Shown one piece after another: positions 7,765 through 16,642 of a stretch of DNA of 26,803 nt. How positions within the stretch are numbered: position 1 is the first letter of the stretch; each line of letters begins with the position of its first letter. The stretch spans positions 1-26,803 of the forward strand of contig JAEZEJ010000077.1 of NCBI GenBank assembly GCA_023417775.1, read 5' to 3'. The stretch is from Actinomycetes bacterium. Lineage in GTDB: Bacteria; Actinomycetota; Actinomycetes; Propionibacteriales; Nocardioidaceae. The position numbers were made by a program, and so were the translations under genes. The notes beneath the pieces were generated by a model. The model saw only the letters and a list, made by a program, of their open reading frames with translations. It made no database searches and was not told where the DNA came from.

Positions 7765-8976
7765 CTAGACGAGCGCCTGATACACCATCTGTCGCAGACC
7801 CTCTCGCACCGCGAGCGGGGTGCTGGTGAGCGCCTGGGTGAAGAACAGCGCCGTCAGCTCCTCAGCCGGATCGACCCAGAAGCGCGTCCCGGCCATACCG
7901 CCCCAGCCGTAGGTCCCCGGGCTACCCGGCCGACCCGCCGCGGCCGCATCCAGGTCGACCGACACTCCCAGTCCGAATCCGATCCCCCGCATCGGCGACT
8001 CGGAGTACAACGGCGGCCCGTAGGTCGCGAGATCGACATCGCCGGGCAGGTGATTGCGGGTCATGAAATCGACCGTCGCGCGACCGAGCAGCCGCCGCCC
8101 GTCCAGCTCTCCCCGGCGCAGCAGCATCTGCGTGAAGCGGTGATAGTCGTTCGCCGAGCTGATGAGGCCTCCGCCTCCCCCGGGATGATCCGGGTGATCG
8201 ATCCGTGCGGCGAGATGATCGGCGGGCTCCAGGCCCGCGCTGGTGAGCGAGTACAACCTCATCAGCCGGTCCATTGAGCTTTCGTCGACGCCGAATCGCG
8301 TATCGGCCATCCCGAGCGGCTCGAAGATCCGTCCACCGAGGAACGACCCGAGACTCTTCCCGCTGAGCACCTCGACGACCCGGCCGAGCACGTCTGAGGC
8401 CATCGAGTAGGCCCACCGCGTTCCCGGCTCGAACATCAACGGCAGTGTCGCCAGCCGATCGCAGAGCGCCTCCAGGCCCAGGCCGCTGGGCGCCCCGTCC
8501 AGACCGTTCGCGCGGTAAAGCGCATCCACCGGATGCTGCCGAATGAAGCCATAGGTCAGCCCGGAGGTATGCGTCAGGAGGTGGCCCATCCGCATGGTCT
8601 CCGTCGCCGGGGACGTCGAGACCCGCAGATCGCTGCCTCCGCGATAGACCGAGAGCCCGGCGAAGGCCGGCAGGACATCGCTGACCGGATCGGAGAGCTG
8701 GAACTCCCCCTGCTCATAGAGCATCATCGCGGCCACCGAGACGATGGGCTTGGTCATTGAATAGATCCGGAACAGCGTGTCCTCGCCGACCTCGGCCGAT
8801 CGCTCACGATGGCGCAGTCCATAGGACGAGGCGTGCGCTACCGACCCGCCTCGCGTGACGACCAGCTGCCAGCCCGGCAACTGCCCGCTGTCGACGAAGC
8901 GGCGCAGATAGGAGTCGAGCCGATCGAGCCGATCGGGGTCGAGGCCCGCTTCCCGCGGATCGATCTGCGCTTCCAT
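7765..8976 (-). CDS. Beta-lactamase-fold serine hydrolase (esterase/amidase)
   Basis: 403-aa member of the class C beta-lactamase/penicillin-binding-like family, which also includes esterases and D-aminopeptidases. The nucleophile motif SxxK is S73-M-T-K76 in FRIYSMTKPIVS. The second motif is Y190-S-M in WAYSMASDVLGRVVEVLSG, and the third lies in a YGWGGMAGTRFWVDP segment in place of KTG, as in EstB-like esterases rather than true beta-lactamases. No signal peptide is seen, so it is probably cytoplasmic. The start at 8976 has GAGAGGA six bases upstream and lies 14 bases after the CoA-transferase stop. It is the last gene of the seven-gene operon, where it may hydrolyse an imported ester or amide before CoA activation. 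That role is inferred from position only. Confidence 0.85.
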   Translation of the reverse strand: MEAQIDPREAGLDPDRLDRLDSYLRRFVDSGQLPGWQLVVTRGGSVAHASSYGLRHRERSAEVGEDTLFRIYSMTKPIVSVAAMMLYEQGEFQLSDPVSDVLPAFAGLSVYRGGSDLRVSTSPATETMRMGHLLTHTSGLTYGFIRQHPVDALYRANGLDGAPSGLGLEALCDRLATLPLMFEPGTRWAYSMASDVLGRVVEVLSGKSLGSFLGGRIFEPLGMADTRFGVDESSMDRLMRLYSLTSAGLEPADHLAARIDHPDHPGGGGGLISSANDYHRFTQMLLRRGELDGRRLLGRATVDFMTRNHLPGDVDLATYGPPLYSESPMRGIGFGLGVSVDLDAAAAGRPGSPGTYGWGGMAGTRFWVDPAEELTALFFTQALTSTPLAVREGLRQMVYQALV

Positions 8977-8990
8977 GCCAGTTCCTCTCG

Positions 8991-10217
8991 TCACAATGCC
9001 CCGCCGATCACTCCATCGGCCTGGAGGGAGCCGATAAGGTGGTCGTCGAGGTCGAGCAGCTGCTTCAGGATCTCGGTGGTGTGCTCGCCCGGCTCGGGTC
9101 CGGCATGGCGGATCCTGCCCGGCGTGCGCGAGAGGCGGGGCACGACTCCCGGCATGACGACGCCGTCTTCCGCGTCTCCCACTCTGACCAGCATCTCCTC
9201 CTGCCAGGCATCGGGGTCGTCGAACAGGTCGGCCATCGAGTTGACGCGGCCGACGGCCACCTGATGCGCACGCAGCGTCTGGCACAGCTCGTCGAGATTC
9301 CTGCCGGCGATCTCCGGTTCGAGGATGGCGTCGAGCTCCTCGCGGTGGCGGAGCCGATCGGCATTGGTGCGGAATCGTCCGTCCTCGGCCACCTCCGGGC
9401 GATCGAGGGCCGTACAGAGCCGCCACCACATGCTCGGAGTGCTGATCGGCAGGACGAGCCACTGCTCGTCGGCCGTGCGATAGATGCCATTGGGCGCGAT
9501 GCTGTCGTGGCGGTTACCGGAGCGCTCAGGTGACCGACCCGTCGTCTCATAGGCGGCGACGAGCCCCTCCAGCATGCGCACCATCGCCCCGGCCAGCGAC
9601 ACCTCGACGAGCTGCCCACGTCCCGAACGCTGAGCCTCGTAGAGCGCCAACAACACCGCGAAGGCTCCATGCAGTCCACCCACGCCGTCGGCGATCGGGT
9701 ACCCCGCGAACATCGGCGGGCCGTCCGGGTCCCCTGATGCGTGGGTGAGACCCGAGTAGGCCTCCGCGACTCGCGCGAACCCAGGATCGTCCCGGCGCGA
9801 TCCCGACCGTCCGAAGGCGGACAGGTGATACATGACGAGGCGCGGATTGACGGTGGACAGCTCCTCATAACCGAGCCCCCAGCGCCGGAGGGTGGACATC
9901 CGCACATTCGTCACGACGACATCCACCTGGGCGACGAGATCGCGGAACAGCGACTGCCCCCGGGCCTCACGCAGATCCAGCGCGATACTGCGCTTGTTGC
10001 GGTGAGAGATCTTCGACAGCACCGAGCGGCCCTCCTCGTCGGAGGAGATGAGCCGCATCGGATCCCCGCCGCGGGTGTCCTCGACCTTGATCACCTCCGC
10101 GCCGAAGTCCGCGAGCAGGCCGCCGGTGAGAGGACCGGCGAGCATGGTGCTCGCGTCGAGTACCCGCACGCCGTGCAGCGGCCCCTCGCCCGCCCGCGGC
10201 TCCTCATCGCTCGTCAT
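8991..10217 (-). CDS. Type III CoA-transferase (CaiB/BaiF), copy 1
   Basis: 408-aa family III CoA-transferase, which moves CoA between an acyl-CoA and a free carboxylic acid. The N-terminus GVRVLDASTMLAGPLTGGLLADFGAEVIKVE and the NKRSIALDL segment are diagnostic. The catalytic Asp that forms the aspartyl-CoA intermediate in formyl-CoA transferase (Asp169) corresponds to Asp177 in FAGYPIADGVGG. The ATG at 10217 overlaps the stop of the preceding ATPase gene by one base (TGATG), indicating translational coupling. It is clearly paralogous to the protein at 15354-16541 over its whole length (shared GFARVAEA, FAGYP.ADGV and NxxYRT blocks). Both copies keep the Asp, so neither looks like the inactive subunit known from some heteromeric CoA-transferases. 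The GHD/GDF pair of racemases is absent. The substrate is unknown. Confidence 0.9.
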   Translation of the reverse strand: MTSDEEPRAGEGPLHGVRVLDASTMLAGPLTGGLLADFGAEVIKVEDTRGGDPMRLISSDEEGRSVLSKISHRNKRSIALDLREARGQSLFRDLVAQVDVVVTNVRMSTLRRWGLGYEELSTVNPRLVMYHLSAFGRSGSRRDDPGFARVAEAYSGLTHASGDPDGPPMFAGYPIADGVGGLHGAFAVLLALYEAQRSGRGQLVEVSLAGAMVRMLEGLVAAYETTGRSPERSGNRHDSIAPNGIYRTADEQWLVLPISTPSMWWRLCTALDRPEVAEDGRFRTNADRLRHREELDAILEPEIAGRNLDELCQTLRAHQVAVGRVNSMADLFDDPDAWQEEMLVRVGDAEDGVVMPGVVPRLSRTPGRIRHAGPEPGEHTTEILKQLLDLDDHLIGSLQADGVIGGAL

Positions 10218-11017
10218 CACGCCTCGGCCCGCAGCAGGTGGGGGATGGAGTCCACGAGCAACCGCGTGTACTCGTGCTGCGGAGACCCGCACACCTCATC
10301 GGCGGTCCCCGACTCGACGATCCGGCCCTCGCGCATGACGTGGACCCGGTCGCACAGCTGACGGACCATCGCCAGATCGTGTCCGATGAACAACATCGCC
10401 GAATCGGGGCGCAGCAGACCATGCAGCAGCCGCGCGACCGAGGCGGCGGTCGTCACGTCCAGGGCGCTGAGCGCCTCATCGAGGATCAGCAGAGACGGAT
10501 CGACGATGATCGCGCGGGCGATCGCGACACGCTGACGCTGACCGCCGGACAGCTCCCGGGTGGTGCGTGGCAGATGGTCGGCCTCGAGGCCGACCGATTC
10601 GAGCGTCGACACGACCAGATCACGACGCTGACGGGTGTCGAGTTCTGTATGCAGGATCAGTGGCTCGGCGACGATATCGGCCACGGTATGACGTGGGTTG
10701 AGCGCCTGCAGCGGATCCTGGAAGACCGCCTGCACCGTACGCCGGTAGGCGAGGGGAGCCGGCGACGGCAGCGTGGCGATGTCGAATCCGCAGATCCTCG
10801 CGCGCCCGGTGAAGGGTGTCAGCCGCAACAGCGCCCGAGCCACGGTCGACTTGCCCGAACCCGACTCGCCGACGAGTCCGGTGATCTCCCCGGCACGCAG
10901 ATCGAGGGTGGCATGATCGACCGCAGTGAAGGGTCGAGGCCGAAGATCGCCCCACCGCGGACGGCGGGCGAACTCGACGGTGAGACCCTCGATCGACCCC
11001 AGCAGCTCCGATGTCAT
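10217..11017 (-). CDS. Oligopeptide-type ABC transporter ATPase (DppF/OppF-like)
   Basis: 266-aa nucleotide-binding subunit. Walker A GESGSGKST is at 50-58, the Q-loop lies around VFQDPLQALNPRHTV, the signature LSGGQRQR at 156-163, Walker B LLILDEA at 176-182, and the H-loop in FIGHDL. The segment HEYTRLLVDSIP near the end is the conserved C-terminal element of peptide-transporter ATPases. The D-loop region reads DEALSALD, whereas DEPTSALD is usual, a mild change. The ATG at 11017 overlaps the stop of the upstream ATPase frame by one base. It would pair with the ATPase half of the frameshifted fusion to power the importer. Confidence 0.93.
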   Translation of the reverse strand: MTSELLGSIEGLTVEFARRPRWGDLRPRPFTAVDHATLDLRAGEITGLVGESGSGKSTVARALLRLTPFTGRARICGFDIATLPSPAPLAYRRTVQAVFQDPLQALNPRHTVADIVAEPLILHTELDTRQRRDLVVSTLESVGLEADHLPRTTRELSGGQRQRVAIARAIIVDPSLLILDEALSALDVTTAASVARLLHGLLRPDSAMLFIGHDLAMVRQLCDRVHVMREGRIVESGTADEVCGSPQHEYTRLLVDSIPHLLRAEA

Positions 11018-12775
11018 CAGATGACCTCCTCAGTGACCCGCGGCGGTTCGAGGATCGCCCGTCCCGGCTCGTTGCGGGGGACCGCGGCCACGAGCGCAGC
11101 GGTGTACTCATGGCACGGACGGCGGACCACCGACTCGATCGGTCCGGCCTCCACCACCTCCCCGTGCAGCATGACCACGACCTCGTCGGCCAACTCGCCG
11201 GCGACGCCGAGATCGTGGGTCACCAGCAGGACACCGAACTCTCGCTCCTGGCAGAGCCGACGCAGCAGAGCGATGATCTCGGCCTGCACAGTCACATCCA
11301 GGGCCGTCGTCGGCTCATCGGCGATCAGCAGCTCAGGCGACTTGGCGAGGGCCAGCGCGATCATCACGCGCTGAGCCATGCCGCCCGAGATCTGACCGGG
11401 CCGGAGCCGTGCGACCTCGTCGGGCCGGCGCAGCCCCACCGCGGTCAGGAGCTCGACGATCTCCTCGTCGATCCCCCGCATGCCCTGCCCGTCCCGCCGC
11501 CCGGCGAGACGGCGCTGAGCCTCGATGACATCTCGCAGCTGGCGGCCGACGGTCTGCAAGGGGTTGAGAGCGGCCGATGGCTCCTGGAAGACGACGCCCA
11601 CACGGCTCCGCCACGCCGCGCGCGTCGATGTATCGGCGTCCACCAGGTCCAGCGGCCGCTCCCCACCGAGACGCACCCGTTCGGCAGTGCTCGACGCCGG
11701 AGGCGTCAGCAGGTCCGCCAGCGCCATGGCCAGGGAGGTCTTGCCGCTGCCGGACTCCCCCACCAGCGCCAGGACCTGGCCGTGACGGATCCTCAGATCG
11801 ACGGCATCGACCGCCGTGGTCTCGCCGTAACGCACCGTGAGCCCCGAGACCTCCAGCAGCGGAGCGACGGCCGATCCGCCGGAACCGGGCGCGGCACCGC
11901 CTCGTGACTCGCCGGAGGAGCTGACGGTGGTGGGTTCGAGATAACCCGTGGGATTGTCGGTGCTCGCCCCGCGACGCCGGCGAACCAGGGAATCGCCGAC
12001 GATATTCAGCGCCAGCACCGTGAGCACGAGCGCGAGGCCCGGAGGGATCGCCTGGAAAGGAGCCTCGCGGATCGCGCGCTGTGCGCTGTGCGCTGGACAG
12101 CATGATCCCCCAGCTCGCGGCAGGCGGCTGGGTGCCGAGCCCGAGGAAGCTGAGCGCCGCCTCGATCGCCACCGCGTGCGCGAAGACCAGGGTCGCCTCC
12201 ACGCCCATCGGCGCCGCGATATTCGGAGCGATGTGGCGGAACAGCAGGCGTCGACGGTCCGCGCCGATGACCCGTGCCCCATCGACGTACATCCGATCCC
12301 GTTCGGCCATCGTCAGACCGCGCGCCAATCGAGCGATCCCCATCGCGAAGGCGATGCCGACAGCGACCATGGAGGTGGCGAGCCCACTGCCCAGAGCGGC
12401 GATGAGGGCGATCGCCAGCACGAGGGCGGGGATCGCGGAGATGCCCTCGACGATGCGCATGACGATCCGATCGGGCCAGCCGCCGACCAATCCGATGATC
12501 ATCCCGACGCTTCCGCCCAGCACCAAGGCCACGGCGGTCGCCTCGAATCCGGCGATCGTCGAGACCCTGGCCCCGTCGATGAGGCGGCTCAAGGTGTCCC
12601 GGCCCAGATAGTCCGTACCGAGCCAGTGATCGCGGCTGGGGTCGGCGAGCGCGGATCCGACTGCTCCGGCGGTCGGGTCGTACGGCGCGATCCAGGGTCC
12701 GGCGACGGCTAGGACACCGACGACGATCAGGACGACCCAGGACGCCTTCACGAGGATCGAGCTGCGGCGCCTCAT
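11017..12775 (-). pseudogene. DppC-DppD permease/ATPase fusion, frameshifted
   Basis: The gene begins at ATG 12775 (ATGA overlap with the dppB-like stop) and encodes a DppC-like permease: N-terminal helix, periplasmic LGTDYLGRDTLSRL motif, EAA-type loop about 165-190, and LSFLGLGTQPPAASWG. At about residue 227 the frame is lost. The sequence that should follow, AIREAPFQAIPPGLALVLTV, continues in the next frame, then runs without a stop through a linker into a DppD-like ATPase: Walker A GESGSGKTS, signature ISGGMAQRV, Walker B LLIADEP, and CHEYTAALVAAVP. The cause is visible: a 7-base unit is duplicated at 12076-12095. Deleting one copy restores one frame of 584 codons (583 aa), so the intact gene is a natural permease-ATPase fusion. 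As written, translation gives about 480 aa with a nonsense tail ending at 11333, and no ATPase. It is a real inactivation, a phase-variable state, or a sequencing error. Confidence 0.88.
12076..12095. repeat. 7-bp tandem repeat causing the frameshift
   Basis: The unit GCTGTGC occurs at 12078-12084 and 12085-12091, and the periodicity of seven extends over 12076-12095 (2.9 units). One unit fewer leaves 1.9 units and restores the permease-ATPase reading frame. This is the typical mark of strand slippage. Confidence 0.9.
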
Positions 12776-13716
12776 GACGCACGCACCCGCGGGTCGACCA
12801 GCGCATAGGCCATGTCCAGCAGGAACTGGATCACCGCCATCAGCAGCGCCATGAGAACGACGAATCCGAGCACCACCGGCATATCTCCATTTCGAATGGC
12901 GTTGAGCACGAGTTGCCCCAGTCCCGGCAGTGCGAAGACCTGCTCGATCACGACCGCACCGCCCACGAGCACCGCCGCCTGTCCCGCGATGGTGGTCACG
13001 ACCGGCACCGAGGCATTGCGCAGTGCCGTGCGCCACAGGATGCGCCGCCGCGCCAGTCCGCCAGCCACCGCCGTGCGGATATAGGGCTCATGCAGCACGC
13101 GCACGAAACCGGCCCGGGTCTGCCGAGCGAAGGCACCGGCAGCGGCGGCACCGAGAGCGATCGACGGGAGGGCGATGCTGCGCAGCCACCCCCCAGGGTC
13201 AGCGCCGAAGGGGACATATCCCGTCGCCGGGAACCACGGCGTCTTCATCGCGACATAGGCGACGAGGAGCAGCGCCAGCCAGAAACTGGGGATGGCCTGG
13301 CCGACCGACGCCCCACCGGTGAGCAGCGAGTCGGTGCTCCGTCCAGCCCGGATGCCCGCCGCGATACCCGCCGGAATGCCGATGACCAGGCCGACGACGA
13401 GGGCTCCGATCGAGATGGACAAGGTCACCGGAAAACGGCTCATCAACAGCTCGCTCACCGGTGCTGAGTTCGACCAGGAGAGGCCGAGATCGCCCTGGAC
13501 GGCCCCCAGCAGCCAGCTCCCGAACTGGACGAGAACCGGGCGATCCAGGCCGAGATCCTGGCGGAACGCCGCGTACGCCTCATCGGTCGCTGTCTCCCCG
13601 AGACGGACCACCGCCGGATCGACGGCAGTGAGCTGCAACAGCAGGAAGGCGGTGAAGCTGGCGACGAAGACCAACGGGATCAGAGCCGCGAGACGGCTCA
13701 GCGCTACACGGAACAC
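12772..13716 (-). CDS. Oligopeptide-type ABC permease (DppB-like)
   Basis: 314-aa inner-membrane permease with about six helices. It opens with the family pattern RLAALIPLVFVASFTAFLLLQL and has the large extracytoplasmic loop with LGLDRPVLVQFGSWLLGAVQGDLGLSW, a hallmark of DppB/OppB. The EAA-type loop is in the segment LRNASVPVVTTIAGQAAVLVGGAVVIEQVFALPGLG. The start is GTG at 13716, three bases after the stop of the binding-protein gene, with no strong ribosome site, so coupled translation is likely. The stop overlaps the next ATG by four bases (ATGA). It should form the pore together with the DppC half of the downstream fusion. Substrate specificity cannot be read from the permease. Confidence 0.93.
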   Translation of the reverse strand: MFRVALSRLAALIPLVFVASFTAFLLLQLTAVDPAVVRLGETATDEAYAAFRQDLGLDRPVLVQFGSWLLGAVQGDLGLSWSNSAPVSELLMSRFPVTLSISIGALVVGLVIGIPAGIAAGIRAGRSTDSLLTGGASVGQAIPSFWLALLLVAYVAMKTPWFPATGYVPFGADPGGWLRSIALPSIALGAAAAGAFARQTRAGFVRVLHEPYIRTAVAGGLARRRILWRTALRNASVPVVTTIAGQAAVLVGGAVVIEQVFALPGLGQLVLNAIRNGDMPVVLGFVVLMALLMAVIQFLLDMAYALVDPRVRAS

Positions 13717-13719
13717 CGA

Positions 13720-15255
13720 TCAGTCCAGGGTGATGTCGTACGGCTTGGGCAGATTGTCCGACGGGGAGAGCTCCGCACCCGAGACATGCTCGGCGGCGAC
13801 GATCACCGGAATCTGGTGGGCGACGACCATCAGATAGCCCTGTTCGGTGAGATACGAGTAGACATCACGCCACCCCTCGGCCTGGCCCTCCTCGGTCTCG
13901 GCAGTCAAGGCGATGTCGGCGAGTTCGGCGACATCGCCGCGATCGGTTCCCAGCGGATCGTAGGGGCTGCCGGGAGCATGACGCTCGTCGTAGTGGGACT
14001 CAGCCGTGAACCCACGAGCGAGCGTGACCGCCATGGCCGTCGTGCCGTTCCTCATCACGTCGGCGAGGGTGCCCGGCTCGACCTGGTCGATCGTGACGTC
14101 GACACCGATCTCGGCCCACATCTGCTGCACCGACTCCGCGATCTCGGTGATCGCGCCGAAGCTGGGGAATGTCACCGAGAAGCCGTCCTCGTAGCCGGCC
14201 TCGGCCAGGAGCCGCTCGGCCTCCTGGGGGTCGTAGGCGAGGTCTTCGAGATCCTCGTCGTAGTACGGCGTATCGGACAGCCAGAAGCTGGGACTGGGAT
14301 CGCCGTGACCGAACTGCAGACCGTCCACGACGGCCTCGCGGTCGATCGCCAGGTTGAGTGCCCGACGGACCCGTTCGTCTCCCATCGGCTCGATCAGGGT
14401 GCCATCGGTGTCCATGATCTGGATGTAGTAGACATTGGCATTGGCGCGCTCGATCAGCTGCAGCGCTCCGCCGTCGAAGGTCGAACGATCGGCCTCGCTC
14501 CGCATCTCGATGATGTCTACCTGCCCGTCGAGAACCGCATTGGTCGCCGCCGAGGCATCCTCCAGCGCGCGGATCTCCACGGTCTCGACGCCGACTCGAT
14601 CGGCATCCCAGTAGTCCGGGTTGGCGCGGTAGACCTGCACCTCGCCCGCATTCGAGGCCGACGCGTCATAGGTCCATCCTCCGGCACCGATCGGCGTCGT
14701 CTCCGGATTCGCGTCGAAGGACGCCGGGCTCATCATCATGCCGGGCAGCCGGCTGAGCTGAGAGAGCATGTCGGTCGTCGGCTCGGAGAGATTCAACCGC
14801 ACCGTCGAGTCGTCGATCTCCTCGACGGTGGCGATATTGCCGTAGAACGCCGCGGAGGGGCTCGCCTCCATGTCCATGCCGCGCTCGAAGTTCGCGACCA
14901 CGGCGGCGGTGTCCATGGGCTCGCCGTCGCTGAACACGACATCGGGACGCAGCTGCAGATCGAAGGTCACCGGATCGACGATCTCCCACTCCTCGGCGAG
15001 CCCGGGTGCGAAGGTCCCATCGGGCTCGGCATGGATCAGCGTGTCGAAGACGGGGTTCACGTAGTACTCCTGCGCCACTGCCGCCATCTGCGGGTCCAGA
15101 GTCTGCAGATGGGTCGCCGCCCCGATCGTGAGCGTGTCGTCGCCCGACGACCCCGAACCTCCGCCAGAGCACGCCGTGAGGAGGAGCGCGGCGCTGAGAG
15201 CACCCGCCAGAGCCCGGAGGCCCCGGGGGGAACACTGTGATCGGTGAGTCTTCAT
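13720..15255 (-). CDS. ABC substrate-binding lipoprotein (SBP_bac_5 family)
   Basis: 511-aa extracellular lipoprotein of the peptide/nickel-binding cluster (family 5). The ATG at 15255 is chosen because AAGGAG stands five bases upstream and it begins with a lipoprotein signal: Arg-rich start, hydrophobic core and lipobox LLTAC with Cys29, followed by a Gly/Ser linker. The mature part shows the family order: TLDPQMAAVAQEYYVNPVFDTLI, then FAPGLAEEWEIVDPVTFDLQLRPDVVFSDGEPM, then VRRALNLAIDREAVV, then YDPQEAERLLAEAGY. Family members bind peptides, opines, nickel chelates, glutathione or small organic acids. The flanking CoA-transferases make a carboxylated non-peptide ligand possible. An in-frame ATG at 15354 would add 33 residues that spoil the signal peptide. 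It follows the first CoA-transferase by 98 bases. Confidence 0.93.
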   Translation of the reverse strand: MKTHRSQCSPRGLRALAGALSAALLLTACSGGGSGSSGDDTLTIGAATHLQTLDPQMAAVAQEYYVNPVFDTLIHAEPDGTFAPGLAEEWEIVDPVTFDLQLRPDVVFSDGEPMDTAAVVANFERGMDMEASPSAAFYGNIATVEEIDDSTVRLNLSEPTTDMLSQLSRLPGMMMSPASFDANPETTPIGAGGWTYDASASNAGEVQVYRANPDYWDADRVGVETVEIRALEDASAATNAVLDGQVDIIEMRSEADRSTFDGGALQLIERANANVYYIQIMDTDGTLIEPMGDERVRRALNLAIDREAVVDGLQFGHGDPSPSFWLSDTPYYDEDLEDLAYDPQEAERLLAEAGYEDGFSVTFPSFGAITEIAESVQQMWAEIGVDVTIDQVEPGTLADVMRNGTTAMAVTLARGFTAESHYDERHAPGSPYDPLGTDRGDVAELADIALTAETEEGQAEGWRDVYSYLTEQGYLMVVAHQIPVIVAAEHVSGAELSPSDNLPKPYDITLD

Positions 15256-15353
15256 GACACTCCTTGCTGATGAATCGGTCGCTGGCGGGAGTCGGTCGGA
15301 AAGGGGTCCCGCACAGATCGGAAGGTCGGGACGATCACGATGCCGGTCGGACA

Positions 15354-16541
15354 TCAGATCACTCCCTTCGCGTGTAGCGCGCGGATCTCGTCGGCGGTGA
15401 GCCCCGCCAGATCGGCCAGCACGGCATCGGTGTGCTCGCCCAGCGCGGGCGCCGGGGATCGCAGCGAACCCGCGAAGCCGGAGAACACCCCGGCGGGCGA
15501 CTGCATGCGTCGCCGGCGGCCGCTGCCGTCGGGGAACTCCACGACCGAGCCGCGGGCCCGGATGTGCGGATCGGCGAAGATCTGCTCGGCCGAGTTCACC
15601 GGCCCGGCCGCGATCCCCGCGTCGACCAGGATCTCCATGAGCGGATCCAGATCGTACGAGGCCACGAAGTCGTGGACACGCGACTCGATCTCCTGACGGT
15701 GCGCCACCCGCTGGGCCATGTCGGTATATCCGGCCAGCTCGTCCACGCCCATCACCTTCACCAGTCGCCGCCACATCTGATCGGTGGAGGCCGGCAACGC
15801 CAACCACCGGCCATCGCGGGTCCGATACAGGTTGTTCGGGCTGATGTGCGGGTTCTCATTCCCCTGCCGGCCGATGCTGTGGCCGGTGACGTCGTAGTCG
15901 ACGAGGAAGTCCTCCATCATGCGCAGCAGCGGCTCATAGAGTGCGAGGTCGACGAGCTGAGGCTCGCCGGTCGCCTCGTGCTGTCGCAGAGCCAGCATGG
16001 CCGCGAAGGCGGCGTAGATCCCGGTGACTCCGTCCGCGACCGGGTAGCCCGCGAAGATCGGCGGCCGATCCGGCTCCCCCGTTCGATGAGTGAGGCCGGC
16101 GAAGGCCTCGGCCACCCGCGCGAAACCGGGACGCTCCGCATACGGTCCGGTACGCCCGAAGGCGCTGACGTGCACCATCACGAGGCCGGGGTTGAATGCC
16201 AGCAGATCGTCGAAGTCAACACCGAAGCGACGCAGGGTCCCCGGACGGAAGTTCGTCACGACGATGTCGACGGCGGCCGCCAGTCGTCCCACCACCTCTG
16301 CGGCGCCGGGCTGGTGCAGGTCCACCGTGACGCTCCGCTTGTTGCGCCCGAGGACCGCCCACTGTGCGGACACCTCGTCGACCATCGGCGGGTACGAACG
16401 AGCGGGGTCACCGCGCCGCGGCTCCTCGATCTTGATGACCTCGGCACCGAACTCGCCCAGCAGCGATGACGCCAGTGGGCCGGCCAGAATCGTGGACATG
16501 TCCAGGACCGTCACGCCGTGCAGCGGAGCGTCCGTCATCAT
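15354..16541 (-). CDS. Type III CoA-transferase (CaiB/BaiF), copy 2
   Basis: 395-aa family III CoA-transferase and first gene of the seven-gene operon. It has the N-terminal block GVTVLDMSTILAGPLASSLLGEFGAEVIKIEEPRRGDP, then NKRSVTVDL, and a catalytic Asp at 170 in FAGYPVADGVTG, almost the same number as Asp169 of formyl-CoA transferase. The start is the first of two adjacent ATGs (16541, 16538); GAAAGG lies six bases before 16541. Paralogous to the protein at 8991-10217. It diverges from a LysR regulator, which is the natural candidate to control the operon. Two GTGA-N6-TCAC sites lie in the shared gap, the nearer one 34-47 bases upstream of this start. The acid substrate and the CoA donor cannot be told from sequence. 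Confidence 0.9.
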   Translation of the reverse strand: MMTDAPLHGVTVLDMSTILAGPLASSLLGEFGAEVIKIEEPRRGDPARSYPPMVDEVSAQWAVLGRNKRSVTVDLHQPGAAEVVGRLAAAVDIVVTNFRPGTLRRFGVDFDDLLAFNPGLVMVHVSAFGRTGPYAERPGFARVAEAFAGLTHRTGEPDRPPIFAGYPVADGVTGIYAAFAAMLALRQHEATGEPQLVDLALYEPLLRMMEDFLVDYDVTGHSIGRQGNENPHISPNNLYRTRDGRWLALPASTDQMWRRLVKVMGVDELAGYTDMAQRVAHRQEIESRVHDFVASYDLDPLMEILVDAGIAAGPVNSAEQIFADPHIRARGSVVEFPDGSGRRRRMQSPAGVFSGFAGSLRSPAPALGEHTDAVLADLAGLTADEIRALHAKGVI

Positions 16542-16569
16542 CGGTGCCTTTCGATCGCCGTCGACCCCA

Positions 16570-16591
16570 CTGGTGTGAGGCGCGTCACCAG
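16570..16591. promoter_or_regulatory. Dyad with Crp/GlxR-type core upstream of CoA-transferase 2
   Basis: The core is GTGA-GGCGCG-TCAC at 16575-16588. Overlapping it, the longer arms CTGGTG (16570-16575) and CACCAG (16586-16591) form a second dyad with a 10-base gap. The first matches Crp-family operators; the second could be a LysR or other operator. It lies 29-50 bases before the operon's first start codon. Confidence 0.5.
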
Positions 16592-16642
16592 CGACTATCT
16601 CGGAGATGAGCGCGGCAGGGAACTGGGCAAGACCTTCCAAGA

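Noticed and set aside
7765..8976. Serine hydrolase as an antibiotic-resistance beta-lactamase
   Set aside because: No signal peptide, no KTG triad, a WGG-type third motif as in esterases, and an operon context of catabolism.
11333..13036. 567-codon minus-strand frame taken as one protein
   Set aside because: Only residues from 12775 to about 12095 are permease sequence. The remainder after the 7-bp repeat is out-of-frame translation of the ATPase region.
15256..15354. Upstream in-frame extension of the binding-protein gene (ATG at 15354)
   Set aside because: It would place 33 polar residues before the lipoprotein signal; the ATG at 15255 has AAGGAG and a proper signal peptide.
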